Of a stretch of DNA of 64,000 nucleotides, positions 13,891-29,000 are shown in pieces. A program made the position numbers and the translations under genes. The notes under the pieces are model-generated. The model saw only the letters and a program-made list of their open reading frames with translations. It had not been told where the DNA came from and did no database searches. The number at the start of each line of letters is the position of its first letter. Positions within the stretch are counted from its first letter, which is position 1. This DNA comes from Ecdyonurus torrentis (Eukaryota > Arthropoda > Insecta > Ephemeroptera > Heptageniidae), in assembly GCA_949318235.1 (NCBI GenBank), contig OX439128.1, forward strand, positions 58,117,709 to 58,181,708, given 5' to 3'.

Positions 13891-16800
13891 TATACGAGTT
13901 AAATTTTTTTTAATTGCACCATTGGATTTGGCGCATTTTTTCACATAAGAATCACTCCTTATTTACTTGATTACATGAACTTTTGTTTACAGTATAAAAA
14001 CTCGAATATCTCAAAAACTATTAGAGTTAAAATTTTTTAAGTAGCACCATTGGATTCTGCGCATTTTTTCACATAAGAATCACTCCTCATTTACTTGATT
14101 ACATGAACTTTTGTTTACAGAATAAAAACTCGATTATCTCAAAAACTATAAGTGTTAAAATTTTTTAAGTAGCACCATTGAATTCTGCGCATTTTTTCAC
14201 ATAAGAATCACTCCTCATTTACTTGATTACATGAACTTTTGTTTACAGTATAAAAACTCGATTATCTCAAAAACTATAAGAGTTTAATTTTTCTAATTAG
14301 CACCATTAGATTCGCCGCGTTTTTTCACATAAGAATCACTCCTTATTTACTTGATTACATGAACTTTTGTTTACAGATTAAAAACTCGATTATTTCAAAA
14401 ACTATAAGAGTTAAATTTTTTTAAGTAGCACCATTGGATTTGGCGCATTTTTTCACATAAGAATCAGTCTTCATTTACTTGATTACATGAACTTTTGTTT
14501 ACAGATTAAAAACTCGATTATTTCAAAAACTATAAGAGTTAAATTTTTTTAAGTAGCACCATTGGATTTGGCGCATTTTTTCACATAAGAATCACTCCTC
14601 ATTTACTTGATTACATGAACTTTTGTTTACAGTATAAAAACTCGATTATCTCAAAAACTATGAGTGTTAAAATTTTTTAAGTACCACCATTGAATTCTGC
14701 GCATTTTTTCACATAAGAATCACTCCTTATTTACTTGATTACATGAACTTTTGTTTACAGATTAAAAACTCGATTATCTCAAAAACTATAAGAGTTAAAT
14801 TTTTTTTAATTGCTCCATTGGATTTGGCGCATATTTTCACATAAGAATCACTCCTTATTTACTTGATTACATGAACTTTTGTTTACAGTATAAAAACTCG
14901 ATTATTTCAAAAACTATAAGAGTTAAATTTTTTTAAGTAGCACCATTAGATTTGGCGCATTTTTTCACATAAGAATCACTCCGCATTTACTTGATTACAT
15001 GAACTTTTGTTTACAGTATAAAAACTCGATTATCTCAAAAACTATAAGAGTTTAATTTTTCTAATTAGCACCATTAGATTCGCCGCGTTTTTTCACATAA
15101 GAATCACTACTTATTTACTTGATTACATGAACTTTTGTTTACAGATTAAAAAGTCGATTATTTCAAAAACTATAAGAGTTAAGTTTTTTTAAGTAGCACC
15201 ATTGGATTTGGCGCATTTTTTCACATAAGAATCAGTCTTCATTTACTTGATTACATGAACTTTTGTTTACAGATTAAAAACTCGATTATTTCAAAAACTA
15301 TAAGAGTTAAATTTTTTTAAGTAGCACCATTGAATTCTGCGCATTTTTTCACATAAGAATCACTCCTTATTTACTTGATTACATGAACTTTTGTTTACAG
15401 ATTAAAAACTCGATTATCTCAAAAACTATAAGAGTTAAATTTTTTTTAATTGCACCATTGGATTTGGCGCATTTTTTCACATAAGAATCACTCCTTATTT
15501 ACTTGATTACATGAACTTTTGTTTACAGTATAAAAACTCGATTATCTCAAAAACTATTAGAGTTAAAATTTTTTAAGTAGCACCATTGGATTCTGCGCAT
15601 TTTTTCACATAAGAATCACTCCTCATTTACTTGATTACATGAACTTTTGTTTACAGAATTAAAACTCGATTATCTCAAAAACTATAAGTGTTAAAATTTT
15701 TTAAGTAGCACCATTGAATTCTGCGCATTTTTTCACATAAGAATCACTCCTCATTTACTTGATTACATGAACTTTTGTTTACAGTATAAAAACTCGATTA
15801 TCTCAAAAACTATTAGAGTTAAATTTTTCTAATTAGCACCATTAGATTTGCCGCATTTTTTCACATTAGAATCACTCCTCATTTACTTGATTACATGAAC
15901 TTTTGTTTACAGATTAAAAACTCGATTATTTCAAAAACTATAAGAGTTAAATTTTTTTAAGTAGCACCATTGGATTTGGCGCATTTTTTCACATAACAAT
16001 CAGTCTTCATTTAATTGATTACATGAACTTTTGTTTACAGATTAAAAAATCGAATATTTCAAAAACTATAAGAGTTAAATTTTTTTAAGTAGCACCATTG
16101 GATTTGGCGCATTTTTTCACATAAGAATCACTCCTCATATACTTGATTACATGAACTTTTGTTTACAGTATAAAAACTCGATTATCTCAAAAAATATGAG
16201 TGTTAAAATTTTTTAAGTACTACCATTGAATTCTGCGCATTTTTTCACATAAGAATCACTCCTTATTTACTTGATTACATGAACTTTAGTTTACAGATTA
16301 AAAACTCGATTATCTCAAAAACTATAAGAGTTAAATTTTTTTAAGTAGCACCATTGGATTTGGCGCATTTTTTCACATAAGAATCACTCCTCATTTACTT
16401 GATTACATGAACTTTTGTTTACAGTATAAAAACTCGATTATCTCAAAAACTATAAGAGTTTAATTTTTCTAATTAGCACCATTAGATTCGCCGCGTTTTT
16501 TCACATAAGAATCACTCCTTATTTACTTGATTACATGAACTTTTGTTTACAGATTAAAAACTCGATTATCTCAAAAACTATGAGTGTTAAAATTTTTTCA
16601 GTAGCACCATTGAATTCTGCGCATTTTTTCAAATAAGAATCACTCCTCATTTACTTGGTTACATGCACTTTTGTTTACAGATTAAAAACTCGATTATTTC
16701 AAAAACTATAAGAGTTAAATTTTTTTAAGTAGCACCATTGAATTCTGCGCATTTTTTCACATAAGAATCAGTCTTCATTTACTTGATTACATGAACTTTT

Positions 16801-17605
16801 GTTTACAGATTAAAAACTCGATTATTTCAAAAACTATAAGAGTTAAATTTTTTTAAGTAGCACCATTGGATTTGGCGCATTTTTTCACATAAGAATCACT
16901 CCTCATTTACTTGATTACATGAACTTTTGTTTTCAGAATAAAAACTCGATTATCTCAAAAACTATGAGTGTTAAAATTTTTTAAGTAGCACCATTGAATT
17001 CTGCGCATTTTTTCACATAAGAATCACTCCTTATTTACTTGATTACATGAACTTTTGTTTACAGATTAAAAACTCGATTATCTCAAAAACTATAAGAGTT
17101 AAATTTTTTTTAATTGCACCATTGGATTTGGCGCATTTTGTCACATAAGAATCACTCCTCATTTACTTGATTACATGAACTTTTAATTACAGTATAAAAA
17201 CTCGATTATCTCAAAAACTATGAGTGTTAAAATTTTTTAAGTACCACCATTGAATTCTGCGCATTTTTTCACATAAGAATCACTCCTTATTTACTTGATT
17301 ACATGAACTTTTGTTTACAGATTAAAAACTCGATTATCTCAAAAACTATAAGAGTTAAATTTTTTTTAATTGCACCATTGCATTTGGCGCATATTTTCAC
17401 ATAAGAATCACTCCTTATTTACTTGATTACATGAACTTTTGTTTACAGTATAAAAACTCGATTATTTCAAAAACTATAAGAGTTAAATTTTTTTAAGTAG
17501 CACCATTAGATTTGGCGCATTTTTTCACATAAGAATCACTCCTCATTTACTTGATTACATGAACTTTTGTTTACAGTATAAAAACTCGATTATCTCAAAA
17601 ACTAT

Positions 17606-20600
17606 AAGAGTTTAATTTTTCTAATTAGCACCATTAGATTCGCCGCGTTTTTTCACATAAGAATCACTACTTATTTACTTGATTACATGAACTTTTGTTT
17701 ACAGATTAAAAAGTCGATTATTTCAAAAACTATAAGAGTTAAGTTTTTTTAAGTAGCACCATTGGATTTGGCGCATTTTTTCACATAAAAATCAGTCTTC
17801 ATTTACTTGATTACATGAACTTTTGTTTACAGATTAAAAACTCGATTATTTCAAAAACTATAAGAGTTAAATTTTTTTAAGTAGCACCATTGGATTTGGC
17901 GCATTTTTTTACATAAGAATCACTCCTCATTTACTTGATTACATGAACTTTTGTTTACAGTATAAAAACTCGATTATCTCAAAAACTATAAGAGTTTAAT
18001 TTTTCTAATTAGCACCATTAGATTCGCCGCGTTTTTTCACATAAGAATCACTCCTTATTTACTTGATTACATGAACTTTTGTTTACAGATTAAAAACTCG
18101 ATTATCTCAAAAACTATGAGTGTTAAAATTTTTTCAGTAGCACCATTGAATTCTGCGCATTTTTTCAAATAAGAATCACTCCTCATTTACTTGGTTACAT
18201 GAACTTTTGTTTACAGATTAAAAACTCGATTATTTCAAAAACTATAAGAGTTAAATTTTTTTTAAGTAGCACCATTGAATTCTGCGCATTTTTTCACATA
18301 AGAATCAGTCTTCATTTACTTGATTACATGAACTTTTGTTTACAGATTAAAAACTCGATTATTTCAAAAACTATAAGAGTTAAATTTTTTTAAGTAGCAC
18401 CATTGGATTTGGCGCATTTTTTCACATAAGAATCACTCCTCATTTACTTGATTACATGAACTTTTGTTTACAGAATAAAAACTCGATTATCTCAAAAACT
18501 ATGAGTGTTAAAATTTTTTAAGTAGCACCATTGAATTCTGCGCATTTTTTCACATAAGAATCACTCCTTATTTACTTGATTACATGAACTTTTGTTTACA
18601 GATTAAAAACTCGATTATCTCAAAAACTATAAGAGTTAAATTTTTTTTAATTGCACCATTGGATTTGGCGCATTTTTTCAAATAAGAATCACTCCTTATT
18701 TACTTGATTACATGAACTTTTGTTTACAGTATAAAAACTCGATTATCTCAAAAACTATTAGAGTTAAAATTTTTTAAGTAGCACCATTGGATTCTGCGCA
18801 TTTTTTCACATAAGAATCACTCCTCATTTACTTGATTACATGAACTTTTGTTTACAGAATTAAAACTCGATTATCTCAAAAACTATAAGTGTTAAAATTT
18901 TTTAAGTAGCACCATTGAATTCTGCGCATTTTTTCACATAAGAATCACTCCTTATTTACTTGATTACATGAACTTTTGTTTACAGATTAAAAACTCGATT
19001 ATCTCAAAAACTATGAGTGTTAAAATTTTTTCAATAGCACCATTGAATTCTGCGCATTTTTTCAAATAAGAATCACTCCTCATTTACTTGGTTACATGAA
19101 CTTTTGTTTACAGATTAAAAACTCGATTATCTCAAAAACTATACAACCTAAAATTTTTTAAGTACCACTATTGGACTCGGCGCATTTTTTCACATAAGAA
19201 TCACTTTTTATTTATTTGATTACATGAACTTTTGTTTACAGATTAAAAACTCGATTATCTCAAAAACTATAAGAGTTAAAATTTTTTAATTAGCACCATT
19301 AGATTCGCCGCATTTTTTCACATAAGAATCACTCCTTATTTACTTGATTACATGAACTTTTGTTTACAGATTAAAAACTCGATTATTTCAAAAACTATAA
19401 GAGTTAAATTTTTTTTAAGTAGCACCATTGGATTTGGCGCATTTTTTCACATAAGAATCAGTCTTCATTTACTTGATTACATGAACTTTTGTTTACAGAT
19501 TAAAAACTCGATTATTTCAAAAACTATAAGAGTTAAATTTTTTTAATTGCACCATTGGATTTGGCGCATTTTTTCACATAAGAATCACTCCTTATTTACT
19601 TGATTACATGAACTTTTGTTTACAGTATAAAAACTCGAATATCTCAAAAACTATTACAGTTAAAATTTTTTAAGTAGCACCATTGGATTCTGCGCATTTT
19701 TTCACATAAGAATCACTCCTCATTTACTTGATTACATGAACTTTTGTTTACAGAATAAAAACTCGATTATCTCAAAAACTATAAGAGTTAAATTTTTTTT
19801 AATTGCACCATTGGATTTGGCGCATATTTTCACATAAGAATCACTCCTTATTTACTTGATTACATGAACTTTTGTTTACAGTATAAAAACTCGATTATTT
19901 CAAAAACTATAAGAGTTTAATTTTTCTAATTAGCACCATTAGATTCGCCGCGTTTTTTCACATAAGAATCACTACTTATTTACTTGATTACATGAACTTT
20001 TGTTTACAGATTAAAAAGTCGATTATTTCAAAAACTATAAGAGTTAAGTTTTTTTAAGTAGCACCATTGGATTTGGCGCATTTTTTCACATAAAAATCAG
20101 TCTTCATTTACTTGATTACATGAACTTTTGTTTACAGATTAAAAACTCGATTATTTCAAAAACTATAAGAGTTAAATTTTTTTAAGTAGCACCATTGGAT
20201 TTGGCGCATTTTTTTACATAAGAATCACTCCTCATTTACTTGATTACATGAACTTTTGTTTACAGTATAAAAACTCGATTATCTCAAAAACTATAAGAGT
20301 TTAATTTTTCTAATTAGCACCATTAGATTCGCCGCGTTTTTTCACATAAGAATCACTCCTTATTTACTTGATTACATGAACTTTTGTTTACAGATTAAAA
20401 ACTCGATTATCTCAAAAACTATGAGTGTTAAAATTTTTTCAGTAGCACCATTGAATTCTGCGCATTTTTTCAAATAAGAATCACTCCTCATTTACTTGGT
20501 TACATGAACTTTTGTTTACAGATTAAAAACTCGATTATTTCAAAAACTATAAGAGTTAAATTTTTTTTAAGTAGCACCATTGAATTCTGCGCATTTTTTC

Positions 20601-21690
20601 ACATAAGAATCAGTCTTCATTTACTTGATTACATGAACTTTTGTTTACAGATTAAAAACTCGATTATTTCAAAAACTATAAGAGTTAAATTTTTTTAAGT
20701 AGCACCATTGCATTTGGCGCATTTTTTCACATAAGAATCACTCCTCATTTACTTGATTACATGAACTTTTGTTTACAGAATAAAAACTCGATTATCTCAA
20801 AAACTATGAGTGTTAAAATTTTTTAAGTAGCACCATTGAATTCTGCGCATTTTTTCACATAAGAATCACTCCTTATTTACTTGATTACATGAACTTTTGT
20901 TTACAGATTAAAAACTCGATTATCTCAAAAACTATAAGAGTTAAATTTTTTTTAATTGCACCATTGGATTTGGCGCATTTTTTCACATAAGAATCACTCC
21001 TTATTTACTTGATTACATGAACTTTTGTTTACAGTATAAAAACTCGATTATCTCAAAAACTATTAGAGTTAAAATTTTTTAAGTAGCACCATTGGATTCT
21101 GCGCATTTTTTCACATAAGAATCACTCCTCATTTACTTGATTACATGAACTTTTGTTTACAGAATTAAAACTCGATTATCTCAAAAACTATAAGTGTTAA
21201 AATTTTTTAAGTAGCACCATTGAATTCTGCGCATTTTTTCACATAAGAATCACTCCTTATTTACTTGATTACATGAACTTTTGTTTACAGATTAAAAACT
21301 CGATTATCTCAAAAACTATGAGTGTTAAAATTTTTTCAATAGCACCATTGAATTCTGCGCATTTTTTCAAATAAGAATCACTCCTCATTTACTTGGTTAC
21401 ATGAACTTTTGTTTACAGATTAAAAACTCGATTATCTCAAAAACTATACAACCTAAAATTTTTTAAGTACCACTATTGGACTCGGCGCATTTTTTCACAT
21501 AAGAATCACTTTTTATTTATTTGATTACATGAACTTTTGTTTACAGATTAAAAACTCGATTATCTCAAAAACTATAAGAGTTAAAATTTTTTAATTAGCA
21601 CCATTAGATTCGCCGCATTTTTTCACATAAGAATCACTCCTTATTTACTTGATTACATGAACTTTTGTTTACAGATTAAAAACTCGATTA
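17606..21690 (+). repeat. 18-monomer-spaced HOR duplication (offset about 2,304 bp)
   Basis: About 17,606-19,386 repeats at about 19,910-21,690. Shared markers are AAAAAGTCGATT (about 17,709 and 20,013), the TTGGTTACATG monomer whose reading frame starts at 18,199 and 20,504, and the ACAACCTAAAA variant (about 19,143 and 21,448). About four monomers (19,386-19,910) separate the copies, so the full period is 18 monomers, of which about 14 are shared. Confidence 0.82.
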
Positions 21691-23234
21691 TCTCAAAAAC
21701 TATTACAGTTAAAATTTTTTAAGTAGCACCATTGGATTCTGCGCATTTTTTCACATAAGAATCACTCCTCATTTACTTGATTACATGAACTTTTGTTTAC
21801 AGAATAAAAACTCGATTATCTCAAAAACTATAAGTGTTAAAATTTTCTAAGTAGCACCATTGAATTCTGCGCATTTTTTCACATAAGAATCACTCCTCAT
21901 TTACTTGATTACATGAACTTTTGTTTACAGTATAAAAACTCGATTATCTCAAAAACTATAAGAGTTTAATTTTTCTAATTAGCACCATTAGATTCGCCGC
22001 GTTTTTTCACATAAGAATCACTCCTTATTTACTTGATTACATGAACTTTTGTTTACAGATTAAAAACTCGATTATTTAAAAACTATAAGAGTTAAATTTT
22101 TTTAAGTAGCACCATTGGATTTGGCGCATTTTTTCACATAAGAATCAGTCTTCATTTACTTGATTACATGAACTTTTGTTTACAGATTAAAAACTCGATT
22201 ATTTCAAAAACTATAAGAGTTAAATTTTTTTAAGTAGCACCATTGGATTTGGCGCATTTTTTCACATAAGAATCACTCCTCATTTACTTGATTACATGAA
22301 CTTTTGTTTACAGTATAAAAACTCGATTATCTCAAAAACTATGAGTGTTAAAATTTTTTAAGTACCACCATTGAATTCTGCGCATTTTTTCACATAAGAA
22401 TCACTCCTTATTTACTTGATTACATGAACTTTTGTTTACAGAATAAAAACTCGATTATCTCAAAAACTATAAGAGTTAAATTTTTTTTAATTGCACCATT
22501 GGATTTGGCGCATATTTTCACATAAGAATCACTCCTTATTTACTTGATTACATGAACTTTTGTTTACAGTATAAAAATTCGATTATTTCAAAAACTATAA
22601 GAGTTAAATTTTTTTAAGTAGCACCATTAGATTTGGCGCATTTTTTCACATAAGAATCACTCCTCATTTACTTGATTACATGAACTTTTGTTTACAGTAT
22701 AAAAACTCGATTATCTCAAAAACTATAAGAGTTTAATTTTTCTAATTAGCACCATTAGATTCGCCGCGTTTTTTCACATAAGAATCACTACTTATTTACT
22801 TGATTACATGAACTTTTGTTTACAGATTAAAAAGTCGATTATTTCAAAAACTATAAGAGTTAAGTTTTTTTAAGTAGCACCATTGGATTTGGCGCATTTT
22901 TTCACATAAGAATCAGTCTTCATTTACTTGATTACATGAACTTTTGTTTACAGATTAAAAACTCGATTATTTCAAAAACTATAAGAGTTAAATTTTTTTA
23001 AGTAGCACCATTGGATTTGGCGCATTTTTTCACATAAGAATCATTCCTCATTTACTTGATTACATGAACTTTTGTTTACAGTATAAAAACTCGATTATCT
23101 CAAAAACTATAAGAGTTTAATTTTTCTAATTAGCACCATTGGATTTGGCGCATTTTTTCACATAAGAATCACTCCTTATTTACTTGATTACATGAACTTT
23201 TGTTTACAGTATAAAAACTCGATTATCTCAAAAA

Positions 23235-26000
23235 CTATTAGAGTTAAAATTTTTTAAGTAGCACCATTGGATTCTGCGCATTTTTTCACATAAGAATCAC
23301 TCCTCATTTACTTGATTACATGAACTTTTGTTTACAGAATTAAAACTCGATTATCTCAAAAACTATAAGTGTTAAAATTTTTTAAGTAGCACCATTGAAT
23401 TCTGCGCATTTTTTCACATAAGAATCACTCCTTATTTACTTGATTACATGAACTTTTGTTTACAGATTAAAAACTCGATTATCTCAAAAACTATGAGTGT
23501 TAAAATTTTTTCAATAGCACCATTGAATTCTGCGCATTTTTTCAAATAAGAATCACTCCTCATTTACTTGGTTACATGAACTTTTGTTTACAGATTAAAA
23601 ACTCGATTATCTCAAAAACTATACAACCTAAAATTTTTTAAGTACCACTATTGGACTCGGCGCATTTTTTCACATAAGAATCACTTTTTATTTATTTGAT
23701 TACATGAACTTTTGTTTACAGATTAAAAACTCGATTATCTCAAAAACTATAAGAGTTAAAATTTTTTAATTAGCACCATTAGATTCGCCGCATTTTTTCA
23801 CATAAGAATCACTCCTTATTTACTTGATTACATGAACTTTTGTTTACAGATTAAAAACTCGATTATTTCAAAAACTATAAGAGTTAAATTTTTTTTAAGT
23901 AGCACCATTGGATTTGGCGCATTTTTTCACATAAGAATCAGTCTTCATTTACTTGATTACATGAACTTTTGTTTACAGATTAAAAACTCGATTATCTCAA
24001 AAACTATTAGAGTTAAAATTTTTTAAGTAGCACCATTGGATTCTGCGCATTTTTTCACATAAGAATCACTCCTCATTTACTTGATTACATGAACTTTTGT
24101 TTACAGAATTAAAACTCGATTATCTCAAAAACTATAAGTGTTAAAATTTTTTAAGTAGCACCATTGAATTCTGCGCATTTTTTCACATAAGAATCACTCC
24201 TTATTTACTTGATTACATGAACTTTTGTTTACAGATTAAAAACTCGATTATCTCAAAAACTATGAGTGTTAAAATTTTTTCAATAGCACCATTGAATTCT
24301 GCGCATTTTTTCAAATAAGAATCACTCCTCATTTACTTGGTTACATGAACTTTTGTTTACAGATTAAAAACTCGATTATCTCAAAAACTATACAACCTAA
24401 AATTTTTTAAGTACCACTATTGGACTCGGCGCATTTTTTCACATAAGAATCACTTTTTATTTATTTGATTACATGAACTTTTGTTTACAGATTAAAAACT
24501 CGATTATCTCAAAAACTATAAGAGTTAAAATTTTTTAATTAGCACCATTAGATTCGCCGCATTTTTTCACATAAGAATCACTCCTTATTTACTTGATTAC
24601 ATGAACTTTTGTTTACAGATTAAAAACTCGATTATTTCAAAAACTATAAGAGTTAAATTTTTTTTAAGTAGCACCATTGGATTTGGCGCATTTTTTCACA
24701 TAAGAATCAGTCTTCATTTACTTGATTACATGAACTTTTGTTTACAGATTAAAAACTCGATTATTTCAAAAACTATAAGAGTTAAATTTTTTTAATTGCA
24801 CCATTGGATTTGGCGCATTTTTTCACATAAGAATCACTCCTTATTTACTTGATTACATGAACTTTTGTTTACAGTATAAAAACTCGAATATCTCAAAAAC
24901 TATTACAGTTAAAATTTTTTAAGTAGCACCATTGGATTCTGCGCATTTTTTCACATAAGAATCACTCCTTATTTACTTGATTACATGAACTTTTGTTTAC
25001 AGTATAAAAACTCGAATATCTCAAAAACTATTACAGTTAAAATTTTTTAAGTAGCACCATTGGATTCTGCGCATTTTTTCACATAAGAATCACTCCTCAT
25101 TTACTTGATTACATGAACTTTTGTTTACAGAATTAAAACTCGATTATCTCAAAAACTATAAGTGTTAAAATTTTTTAAGTAGCACCATTGAATTCTGCGC
25201 ATTTTTTCACATAAGAATCACTCCTTATTTACTTGATTACATGAACTTTTGTTTACAGATTAAAAACTCGATTATCTCAAAAACTATGAGTGTTAAAATT
25301 TTTTCAATAGCACCATTGAATTCTGCGCATTTTTTCAAATAAGAATCACTCCTCATTTACTTGGTTACATGAACTTTTGTTTACAGATTAAAAACTCGAT
25401 TATCTCAAAAACTATACAACCTAAAATTTTTTAAGTACCACTATTGGACTCGGCGCATTTTTTCACATAAGAATCACTTTTTATTTATTTGATTACATGA
25501 ACTTTTGTTTACAGATTAAAAACTCGATTATCTCAAAAACTATAAGAGTTAAAATTTTTTAATTAGCACCATTAGATTCGCCGCATTTTTTCACATAAGA
25601 ATCACTCCTTATTTACTTGATTACATGAACTTTTGTTTACAGATTAAAAACTCGATTATTTCAAAAACTATAAGAGTTAAATTTTTTTTAAGTAGCACCA
25701 TTGGATTTGGCGCATTTTTTCACATAAGAATCAGTCTTCATTTACTTGATTACATGAACTTTTGTTTACAGATTAAAAACTCGATTATTTCAAAAACTAT
25801 AAGAGTTAAATTTTTTTAATTGCACCATTGGATTTGGCGCATTTTTTCACATAAGAATCACTCCTTATTTACTTGATTACATGAACTTTTGTTTACAGTA
25901 TAAAAACTCGAATATCTCAAAAACTATTACAGTTAAAATTTTTTAAGTAGCACCATTGGATTCTGCGCATTTTTTCACATAAGAATCACTCCTCATTTAC
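23235..26000 (+). repeat. Nested 6-monomer and 8-monomer HOR duplications
   Basis: The block 23,235-23,990 repeats at about 24,003-24,758 (offset 768, six monomers). A block starting near 24,010 repeats from about 25,035 (offset 1,024, eight monomers). The ACAACCTAAAA monomer marks both steps at about 23,626, 24,393 and 25,418. Between them two identical ATTACAG monomers lie side by side (about 24,887 and 25,015), a local duplication of a single monomer. Boundaries are estimates by eye. Confidence 0.75.
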
Positions 26001-29000
26001 TTGATTACATGAACTTTTGTTTACAGAATAAAAACTCGATTATCTCAAAAACTATAAGAGTTAAATTTTTTTTAATTGCACCATTGGATTTGGCGCATAT
26101 TTTCACATAAGAATCACTCCTTATTTACTTGATTACATGAACTTTTGTTTACAGTATAAAAACTCGATTATTTCAAAAACTATAAGAGTTAAATTTTTTT
26201 AAGTAGCACCATTAGATTTGGCGCATTTTTTCACATAAGAATCACTCCTCATTTACTTGATTACATGAACTTTTGTTTACAGTATAAAAACTCGATTATC
26301 TCAAAAACTATAAGAGTTTAATTTTTCTAATTAGCACCATTAGATTCGCCGCGTTTTTTCACATAAGAATCACTACTTATTTACTTGATTACATGAACTT
26401 TTGTTTACAGATTAAAAAGTCGATTATTTCAAAAACTATAAGAGTTAAGTTTTTTTAAGTAGCACCATTGGATTTGGCGCATTTTTTCACATAAAAATCA
26501 GTCTTCATTTACTTGATTACATGAACTTTTGTTTACAGATTAAAAACTCGATTATTTCAAAAACTATAAGAGTTAAATTTTTTTAAGTAGCACCATTGGA
26601 TTTGGCGCATTTTTTTACATAAGAATCACTCCTCATTTACTTGATTACATGAACTTTTGTTTACAGTATAAAAACTCGATTATCTCAAAAACTATAAGAG
26701 TTTAATTTTTCTAATTAGCACCATTAGATTCGCCGCGTTTTTTCACATAAGAATCACTCCTTATTTACTTGATTACATGAACTTTTGTTTACAGATTAAA
26801 AACTCGATTATCTCAAAAACTATGAGTGTTAAAATTTTTTCAGTAGCACCATTGAATTCTGCGCATTTTTTCAAATAAGAATCACTCCTCATTTACTTGG
26901 TTACATGAACTTTTGTTTACAGATTAAAAACTCGATTATTTCAAAAACTATAAGAGTTAAATTTTTTTTAAGTAGCACCATTGAATTCTGCGCATTTTTT
27001 CACATAAGAATCAGTCTTCATTTACTTGATTACATGAACTTTTGTTTACAGATTAAAAACTCGATTATTTCAAAAACTATAAGAGTTAAATTTTTTTAAG
27101 TAGCACCATTGGATTTGGCGCATTTTTTCACATAAGAATCACTCCTCATTTACTTGATTACATGAACTTTTGTTTACAGAATAAAAACTCGATTATCTCA
27201 AAAACTATGAGTGTTAAAATTTTTTAAGTAGCACCATTGAATTCTGCGCATTTTTTCACATAAGAATCACTCCTTATTTACTTGATTACATGAACTTTTG
27301 TTTACAGATTAAAAACTCGATTATCTCAAAAACTATAAGAGTTAAATTTTTTTTAATTGCACCATTGGATTTGGCGCATTTTTTCACATAAGAATCACTC
27401 CTTATTTACTTGATTACATGAACTTTTGTTTACAGTATAAAAACTCGATTATCTCAAAAACTATTAGAGTTAAAATTTTTTAAGTAGCACCATTGGATTC
27501 TGCGCATTTTTTCACATAAGAATCACTCCTCATTTACTTGATTACATGAACTTTTGTTTACAGAATTAAAACTCGATTATCTCAAAAACTATAAGTGTTA
27601 AAATTTTTTAAGTAGCACCATTGAATTCTGCGCATTTTTTCACATAAGAATCACTCCTTATTTACTTGATTACATGAAATTTTGTTTACAGATTAAAAAC
27701 TCGATTATCTCAAAAACTATGAGTGTTAAAATTTTTTCAATAGCACCATTGAATTCTGCGCATTTTTTCAAATAAGAATCACTCCTCATTTACTTGGTTA
27801 CATGAACTTTTGTTTACAGATTAAAAACTCGATTATCTCAAAAACTATACAACCTAAAATTTTTTAAGTACCACTATTGGACTCGGCGCATTTTTTCACA
27901 TAAGAATCACTTTTTATTTATTTGATTACATGAACTTTTGTTTACAGATTAAAAACTCGATTATCTCAAAAACTATAAGAGTTAAAATTTTTTAATTAGC
28001 ACCATTAGATTCGCCGCATTTTTTCACATAAGAATCACTCCTTATTTACTTGATTACATGAACTTTTGTTTACAGATTAAAAACTCGATTATTTCAAAAA
28101 CTATAAGAGTTAAATTTTTTTTAAGTAGCACCATTGGATTTGACGCATTTTTTCACATAAGAATCAGTCTTCATTTACTTGATTACATGAACTTTTGTTT
28201 ACAGATTAAAAACTCGATTATTTCAAAAACTATAAGAGTTAAAATTTTTTAAGTAGCACCATTGGATTCTGCGCATTTTTTCACATAAGAATCACTCCTC
28301 ATTTACTTGATTACATGAACTTTTGTTTACAGTATAAAAACTCGAATATCTCAAAAACTATTACAGTTAAAATTTTTTAAGTAGCACCATTGGATTCTGC
28401 GCATTTTTTCACATAAGAATCACTCCTCATTTACTTGATTACATGAACTTTTGTTTACAGAATAAAAACTCGATTATCTCAAAAACTATAAGTGTTAAAA
28501 TTTTCTAAGTAGCACCATTGAATTCTGCGCATTTTTTCACATAAGAATCACTCCTCATTTACTTGATTACATGAACTTTTGTTTACAGTATAAAAACTCG
28601 ATTATCTCAAAAACTATAAGAGTTTAATTTTTCTAATTAGCACCATTAGATTCGCCGCGTTTTTTCACATAAGAATCACTCCTTATTTACTTGATTACAT
28701 GAACTTTTGTTTACAGATTAAAAACTCGATTATTTAAAAACTATAAGAGTTAAATTTTTTTAAGTAGCACCATTGGATTTGGCGCATTTTTTCACATAAG
28801 AATCAGTCTTCATTTACTTGATTACATGAACTTTTGTTTACAGATTAAAAACTCGATTATTTCAAAAACTATAAGAGTTAAATTTTTTTAAGTAGCACCA
28901 TTGGATTTGGCGCATTTTTTCACATAAGAATCACTCCTCATTTACTTGATTACATGAACTTTTGTTTACAGTATAAAAACTCGATTATCTCAAAAACTAT

